Below are positions 7,292 through 13,441 of a DNA stretch of 13,441 bases, in pieces. This stretch comes from Chthoniobacterales bacterium (GTDB lineage Bacteria; Verrucomicrobiota; Verrucomicrobiia; Chthoniobacterales; UBA10450): NCBI GenBank assembly GCA_013812515.1, contig JACCTI010000274.1:1-13441 (forward strand), written 5' to 3'. Below the pieces are notes generated by a model. It was not told the origin of the DNA. It ran no database searches and saw only the letters and a list, made by a program, of their open reading frames with translations. Within the stretch, counting starts at the first letter, position 1. Every line of letters starts with the position of its first letter. A program made the translations under genes and the position numbers.

Positions 7292-9642
7292 TTCATCTTC
7301 CTGCTCCTTCCCGGCCTCCTCCTCCTCTTTCTCTTCCTCTTCACCGTCGTCGTCCTCGTTCTCCTTTTCCTCTCGTGATTTCGAACGTTTCCGAACGACA
7401 ACGACGACGAGGACGAGATTACCTGTTCTACCGCGGCGATGTCGCCGGCGCGCTCGTCGCCGGAGGATCAGTGCTCGCCCTCGGCTCCATTCTATTGTGG
7501 CGCGATCCTCACCTTTTCTGGAACGACGATTACGAGCTTTCCATCCTGCCGGTGTTTGCCGACGTGGCGCGGAGTTGGTCGGAAGGTCATCTGCCGCTGC
7601 TCAGCCCGTACTCGTGGGTCTGCAGCAATCTCGCGGGCGAGTTTCAATACGGAACATTCTCTGCGTTTATCAACGCAGCCGTTGTTCTGATTTGGAAGCT
7701 TCCGCTCACTTTCCCTCAGCAAGCAGCCGCGCTTTCCATGTCGCATCTGTTCGTGTTCGGAATGGGTGGGTATGTTCTGGCCCGCAGCCGGCAATTGAGC
7801 GCGCCGCTTGCGACCATGGTCGCGTTGGCGACCGCGGCGAATGGCTGGGTAATTTGCTGGGGCGCGAGCGATTGGTTCGGTGCGCTGGGCGCGCTCACCT
7901 GGTTTCCCTGGGCTTGGTGGGGACTGGAGCGCGCGTTGGATGCAAAACGCGGACCGTGGCGTTTTATCTGGCCCGCGCCATTCGTTTATCTGCTCATTAC
8001 GGGCGGTTTTCCCTACACCGTTCTGATGCTGGGGCTGCTGACCGGCTGGCTCGCCCTCAAGTCAATTTGCCAGATGCGTGCGCTGGCTTCCATCTGGCCC
8101 GCGGCGGTGGGCAGCGTCCTGGGAGCGGGACTTTCATCGCCCGCCTGGCTGGCCCTGTTTGATTATCTCCGCGGCTCGGCGCGTGAAGTGCAGGAAGCCT
8201 CGGAGCATTTCCAATGGGTCGTGCCACCGGCTGCGCTCCCTGCTTTCATTCTTCCTTCATGGACGGTGAATTGGGCAGACTTCTCCACCAGGGTGATGCC
8301 GCACACGGGCGTCGAACTGGCCAGCGGCCTGGTCCCGCCGGTCGCACTCATCACGGGATTGATCCTGGGCCGGAACGCATTCGTTAGGCAAATCCGCTGG
8401 GAGATCGCACTCCTCGGTGCTGTCGTCCTCATCTCGATGCTGCCGAGCGCGAACGTCTTTCGCTGGAGCTTTCGTTGGTTGCCCTTCATTCACATTGTCC
8501 TCGCACTCTGCGGCGCGAAGGCATTGCAACATCTCAATCTTCGGCGAGTGCACGATCTGACGCGTCGCATGCTCGTGTTAACACCGGGACGCGCAGCCGT
8601 CGCGCTCGTCGGCCTCACCGCGGGCGCGATGTATCTGAAACGGCACGCCTGGCCGGAGGAGTGGCCATCGCATTGGCCTGTGACGGTGAGCCTGCTGGGG
8701 CTGGCCGTCATTTGGGCAGAGACAGAGATGCTGCCCGCGCGTTTCCGATGGATTCGTTCCTGGGCGCCTGCCGGGATCACCTTCGGCGCTCTGCTTGCGA
8801 CCTATCTTTGCATTCCCACGAATGTCGGCGTGCCAAAATACAACCTCGATCAGAAGCTCACGCGGGCGGAGCCGCTCGATCCCGCGCGCCTCTACCTCAG
8901 CGTCTATCCCGAAGCAGAGCACACCTACCGTGAAGGGAAAACATCCGGACCGGTCGGTCAGATTGTGCGGCCTGGCAGCACATCAATGTGGGGTGGAGTG
9001 CGGTTCATCAATGGTTACAGTCCGATCCGTCCGGCAGGAGTGGCGCGCGATTTTGACGTTGCCATTCATGGCGAGCTGGCCCCGTGGAGCCGGGAATTGC
9101 TCCTCGAATGGGAAGCTGGGCCCGACGGGAAGCTGGCGCGCCTGGGAGTAGATGGAATCGTCGTCGCGAGCGAGCTCGATCTCAGCCCAAAGCCCGAAAC
9201 GGAATGGGAGCTGGCGGATTCATCCCCGGAAGGGCGCGTCTACCACCGCCGCGGTGGGCCGCTTCCGCAGGTTCGCTCGCTCGAGTCGGACGACTCGTGG
9301 CCTAACGAGCAGTTCGCGCCAGCGACGGTGCGATTGATTGAAGACTCACGACACCGGGTCGTCGCTGATGTGACCGTGCCGACGGGAGAACTTCCGGGAC
9401 GGCTAACATTTTCGCGTCCTTATTTTCGCGGATATCGAGCAACGCTCGATGGCCGCAAGTTGCCGGTGACTTCTTTCCGCGGCCTCGCGCCGACCGTTGA
9501 GATTCCCGCGGGAGCGACCGGCCGGCTGGTGTTATGTTACCGCCCCTCGTGGCTCGTGCTCGGCGGAGCGCTGGCGTTGGTGAGCGCTCTCGTTTGCGGC
9601 GGCGCGGTGGCGCTCGCTCTGCGCGCGAAGTCGCGAGCTTAA
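7288..9642 (+). CDS. YfhO/GT-C-like polytopic membrane protein
   Basis: The 784-codon frame starts at a GTG that overlaps the upstream TGA (GTGA). About a dozen hydrophobic segments run from residue 51 to about 510. An extracytoplasmic beta-rich region follows (about 515-750), and a last helix at about 756-778 precedes a short basic tail. This layout, the acidic NDDYE at 79-83 after the first helix, the SMLPSANVFRWSFRWLPF stretch, and a C-terminal RPYFRGYRATLDGR stretch fit the YfhO family of GT-C-like proteins. Those proteins are linked to lipid-carrier-dependent sugar transfer onto cell-surface polymers. Donor and acceptor cannot be read. Residues 4-45 are Pro/Arg-rich and encoded by simple-repeat DNA. 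A GTG at 7375 (residue 30) is an alternative start that avoids most of this. Coupling to the hydrolase suggests a shared envelope role, by inference. Confidence 0.83.
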   Translation: MIHLPAPSRPPPPLSLPLHRRRPRSPFPLVISNVSERQRRRGRDYLFYRGDVAGALVAGGSVLALGSILLWRDPHLFWNDDYELSILPVFADVARSWSEGHLPLLSPYSWVCSNLAGEFQYGTFSAFINAAVVLIWKLPLTFPQQAAALSMSHLFVFGMGGYVLARSRQLSAPLATMVALATAANGWVICWGASDWFGALGALTWFPWAWWGLERALDAKRGPWRFIWPAPFVYLLITGGFPYTVLMLGLLTGWLALKSICQMRALASIWPAAVGSVLGAGLSSPAWLALFDYLRGSAREVQEASEHFQWVVPPAALPAFILPSWTVNWADFSTRVMPHTGVELASGLVPPVALITGLILGRNAFVRQIRWEIALLGAVVLISMLPSANVFRWSFRWLPFIHIVLALCGAKALQHLNLRRVHDLTRRMLVLTPGRAAVALVGLTAGAMYLKRHAWPEEWPSHWPVTVSLLGLAVIWAETEMLPARFRWIRSWAPAGITFGALLATYLCIPTNVGVPKYNLDQKLTRAEPLDPARLYLSVYPEAEHTYREGKTSGPVGQIVRPGSTSMWGGVRFINGYSPIRPAGVARDFDVAIHGELAPWSRELLLEWEAGPDGKLARLGVDGIVVASELDLSPKPETEWELADSSPEGRVYHRRGGPLPQVRSLESDDSWPNEQFAPATVRLIEDSRHRVVADVTVPTGELPGRLTFSRPYFRGYRATLDGRKLPVTSFRGLAPTVEIPAGATGRLVLCYRPSWLVLGGALALVSALVCGGAVALALRAKSRA
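7345..7418. repeat. GTC/GAC simple-repeat inverted pair at the 5' end of the YfhO-like gene
   Basis: CGTCGTCGTCCTCGTTC at 7345-7361 pairs with GAACGACAACGACGACG at 7393-7409 at 15 of 17 positions, enclosing a 31-nt loop. The pyrimidine-rich tract continues leftward to about 7300, and the GAC/GAG tract continues to 7418. The alternative GTG start at 7375 lies inside the loop. Bases 7402-7418 recur exactly, inverted, at 9720-9736 beyond the gene. Confidence 0.7.
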
Positions 9643-9703
9643 GACGTGCAAGGGTTGGTTGATGCCATTCCACGATCGCAGTGAGAAGGCGGCCGGCGAC
9701 GCG

Positions 9704-9738
9704 GCGTTCTCGCGCTCGTTCTCGTCCTCGTCGTCGCG
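9704..9738. repeat. GTC/CTC-type simple repeat, inverted copy of the one at 7402-7418
   Basis: The tract is built of TCG, CTCGT and TTCTCG units. Its core TCTCGTCCTCGTCGTCG at 9720-9736 is the exact reverse complement of 7402-7418. It begins 61 bp after the YfhO-like stop codon, so the gene is bracketed by inverted copies. Confidence 0.65.
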
Positions 9739-9976
9739 ATCAATCTCCCTGTGCCATTAGGAACTACGAGCAGGAGCGGGGAAAGAGCGCGTCGTTCCAA
9801 CAGCTTCATGGCTGAGGCACAATCGGCCCACGGCTGAAGTTCAGAACAATTCGTATTGCCCGCCGGCGGGAGCCGCAGCGCGGCCTCCTTACCACGACGA
9901 TGCTCTGGACCAGCGCGTGAGTGAAAGATTTCTAACGGGCTACCGGGCGGATGAGTTCACATGCCGGGCGCTGGAG

Positions 9977-9996
9977 GGACGAGCTTCTGCTCGTCC
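9977..9996. repeat. GGACGAGC/GCTCGTCC hairpin
   Basis: GGACGAGC at 9977-9984 pairs perfectly with GCTCGTCC at 9989-9996 around a TTCT loop. It lies over 330 bp past the YfhO-like stop and about 70 bp past the reductase stop (which is at 10067-10069 on the other strand), with no U-tract. A dispersed palindrome is more likely than a true terminator, although it could stop the reductase transcript. Confidence 0.6.
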
Positions 9997-10066
9997 ACCG
10001 GTTCGCGCAGCGAGCCCCTCCGCATCCTTCGCGTACTTGTGTTAATTTTCCTACGACCAAGTGCTC

Positions 10067-11218
10067 CTAGTACACGTCGCGCTTGTAGCGCTTCTCCGTC
10101 TTCATCTTCTCGATGTACTCGTTCGCCTTCTCCCCATCCATCCCGCCTTCTTTTTCGACGATCTGGCGGAGCACGGCGTCGACATCTTTGGCCATGCGTT
10201 TGGCATCGCCGCAGACGAAAAAGTGCGCGCCTTCCTCAAGCCATCTCCAGATCTCGGCGCTGTTTTCGTGCATCCGATGTTGCACATAGATTTTGTGCTC
10301 CTGATCGCGTGAGAAGGCACAATCGATTCGGGTCAGATAGCCTTCGCTCTTCAGCTGAACGAAGTCGTCTTTGTAAAAGTAATCGCACCTCTCCTGCTGC
10401 GAGCCGAAGAAGAGCCACGATTTGCCCTTTGCCCCCAGCGCCCTGCGTTCCTGAAGGAAAGCGCGGAACGGCGCGATCCCTGTTCCTGGGCCCACCATGA
10501 TCATGGGCGTGGCGTGATCTTCCGGCATGCGGAACTTCGACGTAGTGGGAAAGATCGGAACCGGGCATTGGTCCGCGCGTTCCGCAAGGAAGGAAGAGCA
10601 CACACCGCTGCGCTTTCGGCCGTGGCTCTCGTAGCGCACAACATCCACAATGAAATGCACCTGGTCGGGGGACGCTTTCAGGCTGGAAGCGATCGAATAC
10701 AAACGCGGCTGCAGTTTTGCGAGCAGGCCCACAAATTCCTCGGGTGTGAAGTGAACGGAACGATGCTCGAGAAGAAAATCGATCATCTCCAGGCCCCAAA
10801 GGTAACTGTCGAGATCGGCCTTCCGCTCGGGTTGCAGCAACTCCTTGAGAAGAGGCGCGCCCGAGGCGCGTTGCGCAATCGCCTTGAGGAATTTCGGCGT
10901 CACCTGCGTTATCCGGTAGTCCCTGGAAAGGGCTTCCCGCAGCGGTCGCAGCGGCTCCTCTTTGCTGCCGGTCGGCACCATCTCGTCGCCCGTCGCGCCG
11001 ATTGCTTTAAGAATCTCGTCAACCAACGCGGGATCATTCGTCGGGTAGATCGCCATGGAATCACCGACGGTGTAAGTAAGGCCCCAACCGCTGAGATCGA
11101 TCTCGAAGTGCCGCGTGTCTTTGTTCGAGCCCGGGTTTAAGCGGCGGTTCACGAGGAGGCGACCGGGAAAGGGATTTTGACGGGTGTAGGGCGAGGGAGT
11201 GGTGACTTCGGTCAACAT
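10067..11218 (-). CDS. cysJ: CysJ-type sulfite reductase flavoprotein (FAD/NADPH domains only)
   Basis: This 383-residue reductase passes electrons from NADPH through FAD, in the CysJ family to the sulfite reductase hemoprotein for sulfide formation. The FAD site RLYSIASS is near residue 171 with GVCSSFLAE downstream. The NADPH site GPGTGIAPFRAFLQERR starts near 243, followed by FFGSQQERCDYFYKDD and VCGDAKRMAKDV near 334-345. It ends RYKRDVY, the C-terminal pattern of CysJ. It lacks the N-terminal flavodoxin (FMN) domain of the 599-residue E. coli protein, so it either uses a separate flavodoxin or ferredoxin or reduces its partner directly. No hemoprotein or other sulfur gene is in the window, so the sulfite role rests on family resemblance. 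The ATG at 11218 has no strong ribosome site. It is divergent from the glycerate kinase. Confidence 0.9.
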   Translation of the reverse strand: MLTEVTTPSPYTRQNPFPGRLLVNRRLNPGSNKDTRHFEIDLSGWGLTYTVGDSMAIYPTNDPALVDEILKAIGATGDEMVPTGSKEEPLRPLREALSRDYRITQVTPKFLKAIAQRASGAPLLKELLQPERKADLDSYLWGLEMIDFLLEHRSVHFTPEEFVGLLAKLQPRLYSIASSLKASPDQVHFIVDVVRYESHGRKRSGVCSSFLAERADQCPVPIFPTTSKFRMPEDHATPMIMVGPGTGIAPFRAFLQERRALGAKGKSWLFFGSQQERCDYFYKDDFVQLKSEGYLTRIDCAFSRDQEHKIYVQHRMHENSAEIWRWLEEGAHFFVCGDAKRMAKDVDAVLRQIVEKEGGMDGEKANEYIEKMKTEKRYKRDVY

Positions 11219-11327
11219 GTGATCGCCAACTCTAATTCAAAGCCTCACCAGATTGCATGCAACAATTCGCGAGGGCGATTCGTATGCGGCCGAAGGTTGG
11301 CAGTGCGAGTGCGAGACAGCGACAGTG

Positions 11328-11360
11328 CTACAGCGGTTTGCCGCAGTTCAGCGGCTGTAG
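11328..11360. repeat. CTACAGC/GCTGTAG palindromic element
   Basis: CTACAGC at 11328-11334 pairs with GCTGTAG at 11354-11360. A nested GCGG-TTTG-CCGC hairpin at 11333-11344 competes with it. It lies in the gap between the divergent reductase and glycerate kinase genes, upstream of both. It resembles a REP-type dispersed element more than an operator, though its position would allow regulation. Confidence 0.5.
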
Positions 11361-11446
11361 ATCGAGAGCAGCTGCTGCAAAACCGCGAACGAAGGCCAAA
11401 CAGAAGATGCCGGGGAAAGAAACATGGGCATTCTTCTGGTCACGGG

Positions 11447-11465
11447 ACACGGGCACAGCTCGTGT
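11447..11465. repeat. small ACACG/CGTGT hairpin just upstream of the glycerate kinase
   Basis: ACACG at 11447-11451 pairs with CGTGT at 11461-11465 around a 9-nt loop, and flanking GG/CC bases partly extend it. It lies 28 bp before the preferred ATG at 11493. If translation began at 11424 instead, this stretch would be coding, so it bears on the choice of start. Confidence 0.35.
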
Positions 11466-11492
11466 TTCCGGAACGCAACTCGAGTGCAACCA

Positions 11493-12782
11493 ATGAGAAA
11501 CCACGGGCGCGCCGCGAAACTGTTGCGCGCGGCGTTTGACGCCGCAGTCGCGGCGGCGGATCCGCGACGTTGCCTGCCTCCCTTTCTTCCAGCTCCGCCG
11601 TCGGGAAAAACGGTCGTTGTCGGGGCTGGAAAAGCCGCAGCTTCCATGGCGGGCGCGGTGGAGGAACATTGGCCCGGAGAACTTTCGGGCGTTGTGGTCA
11701 CTCCCTACAGACATGGCGCGCCGACCTCCAGGATTAAGGTCGTTGACGCGAGTCATCCCGTGCCGGATTCCGCAGGAGTGGCTGCCGCGCAACAGATCAT
11801 GAAGCGTGTGTTGAATCTCTCGCCTAACGACCTAGTCCTGTGCCTGATCTCCGGCGGTGGCTCCGCGCTCCTGACCTTGCCAGCACCAGGCATTCAGTTG
11901 GAAGAGAAACAAACGATTGCCCGCGCACTTCTTCGATGCGGCGCCTCCATTCGGGATTTCAATTGCGTGCGCAAGCATCTCTCGACCATCAAAGGCGGTC
12001 GATTGGCAGAAGCGGCCGCTCCGGCGAAAGTAGTCACGCTCCTGATCTCCGACGTTCCCGGAGACGATCCCTCCATCGTCGCTTCGGGTCCTACCATTCC
12101 TGATCCCACTACGACCGCAAACGCTCTAGCCGTTCTGGAAAAATACGGCGTTGTAATCTCCCCGGGAGTACGAGCGTTTCTTCACACTCCGAATGCCGAA
12201 AGCCCGAAACCGGGCGCCGCCTGCTTCGAGAAAAACGAGATTCATCTGATTGCGACCGCGCAAGATGGCTTGGACGCGGCCGCCGGAGTCGCGCGTAAAC
12301 ACGACGTCACCCCGTTCATTCTCTCGAACGCACTGGAAGGCGAGGCGCGCGATGTCGCTTTGATCCACGCCGCCATCGCGAAACAAATCTCCCGGCACGA
12401 CCAGCCCGTAGCCTCTCCCTGCCTGCTCCTTTCCGGCGGCGAAACATCGGTGACCGTCCGCGGGTCGGGCCGTGGCGGGCGAAACACGGAATTTCTCCTC
12501 GCCCTCGCGATCGCGCTGGATGGAGATCCCGAAATCCATGCCATCGCCTGCGACACCGATGGCATCGACGGTGTGGGAAACAACGCCGGCGCGATCATCG
12601 GTCCTGATACCCTCTTGCGTGCGCGTGCGCTGGGACGCAACGCCAAAGCGGACCTGGCTGAGAATAACGCATTCGCCTTCTTCGAAGCGCTCGGTGATCT
12701 CGTCTTCACGGGTCCCACGCTGACGAACGTGAACGATTTCCGCGCAATCCTTCACGTGCCAATCGTAATTGATCTGTTGTAG
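11493..12782 (+). CDS. glycerate 2-kinase, DUF4147-MOFRL (GckA/TtuD) family
   Basis: This 429-residue cytoplasmic enzyme is expected to phosphorylate D-glycerate to 2-phosphoglycerate, feeding glyoxylate, serine or sugar-acid breakdown into glycolysis. Older annotations of the family say hydroxypyruvate reductase. The N-terminal DUF4147 domain shows VVVGAGKAAASMA near 40, CLISGGGSALL at 117-127, DFNCVRKHLSTIKGGRLA near 156-173, and SDVPGDDPSIVASGPT near 186-201. The C-terminal MOFRL domain shows SGGETSVTV near 315, GRGGRNTEF near 327, DTDGIDG near 354 and TGPTLTNVNDFR near 406. Length matches the family. The ATG at 11493 places the family's usual AAKLLRAAFDAAV start near residue 6. An upstream ATG at 11424, preceded by GGGGAAAG, would add 23 residues unlike the family and is the alternative. 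The stop codon lies inside a REP-like repeat. Confidence 0.95.
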   Translation: MRNHGRAAKLLRAAFDAAVAAADPRRCLPPFLPAPPSGKTVVVGAGKAAASMAGAVEEHWPGELSGVVVTPYRHGAPTSRIKVVDASHPVPDSAGVAAAQQIMKRVLNLSPNDLVLCLISGGGSALLTLPAPGIQLEEKQTIARALLRCGASIRDFNCVRKHLSTIKGGRLAEAAAPAKVVTLLISDVPGDDPSIVASGPTIPDPTTTANALAVLEKYGVVISPGVRAFLHTPNAESPKPGAACFEKNEIHLIATAQDGLDAAAGVARKHDVTPFILSNALEGEARDVALIHAAIAKQISRHDQPVASPCLLLSGGETSVTVRGSGRGGRNTEFLLALAIALDGDPEIHAIACDTDGIDGVGNNAGAIIGPDTLLRARALGRNAKADLAENNAFAFFEALGDLVFTGPTLTNVNDFRAILHVPIVIDLL

Positions 12783-12868
12783 CCGGGGCGCTGACCCCGG
12801 CAGCGTACATCTCGCGACGGAGCAGTTGCTCGTTGGGCACCGGCCGGGATCAACGCCCCTGGCTACAA
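12777..12868. repeat. REP/BIME-like paired inverted repeat after the glycerate kinase
   Basis: The left arm, 12777-12801, begins TTGTAGCCGGGGCG and contains a perfect 7-bp hairpin GCCGGGG-CGCTGA-CCCCGGC (12782-12801). The right arm, 12843-12868, is an imperfect reverse complement ending CGCCCCTGGCTACAA. A small GAGCA-GT-TGCTC hairpin (12820-12831) lies between the arms. Two head-to-head hairpins like this are typical of REP doublets. The left arm supplies the last Leu codon and the TAG stop of the kinase, and its hairpin could also act as a terminator. No mobilising transposase is present. Confidence 0.75.
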
Positions 12869-12937
12869 CGACGCCCTGACGAGGGTAAAAAGATCGAAGA
12901 AGAGCCGTCGCACCTAGACGGTATCCAAAGTTGCTCC

Positions 12938-13441
12938 ATGTCCACCGCTACCGCCGAGCCTCTGCCTTGAGATCGGTCATGTGCTTTTCATCGACATCGT
13001 CGGATATTCGAAGCTGCTCATCAACGAGCAGAGGCGAAGTCCTTCATGCTCTAAACGAGGTCGTCCGGCAGACGGAGCAAGTGCGCGCGGCGGAAGCAGC
13101 CGGCAAGCTCATCCGGCTGCCGAGCGGTGAGGGAATGGCGTTGGTCTTCCGCGACAGCCCGGAAGCGCCGGCACATTGCGCTTTGGAGATCAGCGCGGCG
13201 CTGAAAACTCGGCCCGAGGTGCAAGTGCGAATGGGCATCCACAGCGGTCCCGTGAATGAAATCTTGGATGTGAACGAGCGCGCCAACATCGCGGGTGGCG
13301 GAATCAATATGGCCCAACGCGTGATGGATTGCGGCGATGCCGGTCACATCCTGCTTTCCAAACGGGTCGCGGACGATCTCGCGCAATATCGTGAGTGGCA
13401 GCCGCGGCTGCACGATCTCGGCGAATGCGAAGTAAAGCATG
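12938..13441 (+). pseudogene. class III adenylate/guanylate cyclase-like gene, frameshifted and cut by the right edge
   Basis: The ATG at 12938 begins MSTATAEPLP, and a TGA follows at 12968. Cyclase homology resumes one frame over at 12969 (EIGHVLFIDIVGYSKLLINEQ), breaks again at an apparent extra G at 13033/13034, then runs open from 13036 to the edge (135 codons). The pieces in order make a class III nucleotide cyclase catalytic domain. The first metal Asp is in FIDIVGYSKL, the second metal position reads SGEGMALVF instead of SGDG, and VQVRMGIHSGP and the Asn and Arg of INMAQR are intact. Such domains make cAMP or cGMP and are often fused to further sensor or repeat domains, which would lie beyond the window. 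Two frameshifts within about 70 bp plus a changed metal residue suggest decay; assembly error is the alternative. Confidence 0.75.

Larger units (their letters stand above)
9643..10066. other. 424-bp gap between YfhO-like and cysJ-like 3' ends, no convincing gene
   Basis: Both flanking genes end here (convergent), so no promoter is required. I see no open frame with recognisable content; the one 179-codon frame starting in the gap (9961) runs antisense into the reductase gene and is low-complexity. The gap holds a GTC-type simple repeat (9704-9738), a degenerate inverted pair around 9809-9845 (CTTCATGGCTGAGGC and GGCCCACGGCTGAAG), and a clean hairpin at 9977-9996. It looks like accumulated dispersed repeats. 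Confidence 0.6.

Noticed and set aside
7281..8162. 293-codon plus-strand frame overlapping the start of the YfhO-like gene
   Set aside because: It is Ser/Arg-rich from the simple repeat and the out-of-frame reading of membrane helices; the other frame carries the family features.
10514..11140. 208-codon plus-strand frame antisense to the CysJ-like gene
   Set aside because: FAD and NADPH motifs are on the minus strand; this frame has no supportable content.
13051..13440. 129-codon minus-strand frame at the right edge
   Set aside because: It is antisense to the cyclase catalytic domain, whose motifs are clear on the plus strand.

Overview
The window is high-GC bacterial chromosome with nine protein genes that look intact (one cut by the left edge), one frameshifted gene cut by the right edge, and short repeat-rich gaps. 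Start codons mostly lack a clear Shine-Dalgarno site. Intergenic DNA is littered with GTC/GAC-type simple repeats and small palindromes. The gene set and this style of intergenic repeat fit a soil-type Verrucomicrobiota bacterium (Chthoniobacterales-like). That placement is an inference from general familiarity, not from a marker gene. The content is mostly housekeeping; no phage, transposase, CRISPR, rRNA or tRNA was seen.

Layout, left to right. Bases 1-2935 are read on the minus strand: an OPT-family peptide or metal-chelate transporter (its C-terminus lies beyond the left edge), a possible 25-residue single-helix membrane microprotein, and an exported methionine sulfoxide reductase MsrA. 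Divergent from msrA is trmB (tRNA m7G46 methyltransferase, plus strand). It converges on comEC (DNA-uptake channel, minus strand), with a strong palindrome in the 77-bp gap. A repeat-containing divergent region of roughly 370 bp follows. Next comes a plus-strand pair: a NAPE-PLD/UlaG-like metallo-beta-lactamase-fold hydrolase, then a large YfhO/GT-C-like polytopic membrane protein whose GTG start overlaps the hydrolase stop. The start of this second gene and the DNA just past its end carry matching GTC/GAC simple-repeat blocks.

After a 424-bp gap without a convincing gene comes a CysJ-type NADPH/FAD reductase lacking the flavodoxin domain (minus strand). Divergent from it is a MOFRL-type glycerate 2-kinase (plus strand), whose stop codon lies inside a REP-like inverted repeat. 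The window ends in the 5' part of a class III adenylate/guanylate cyclase-like gene. That gene is broken by two frameshifts near its start and has Glu in place of the usual second metal-binding Asp.

The genes do not form one pathway. The only likely translationally coupled pair is the hydrolase and the YfhO-like protein. I found no convincing new multi-gene system. The points most worth a second look are the hydrolase/YfhO pair with its repeat-encoded N-terminus, the tiny membrane ORF enclosed by a 9-bp inverted repeat, the decaying cyclase, the altered metal motif in ComEC, and the variety of palindromic elements in most of the gaps.
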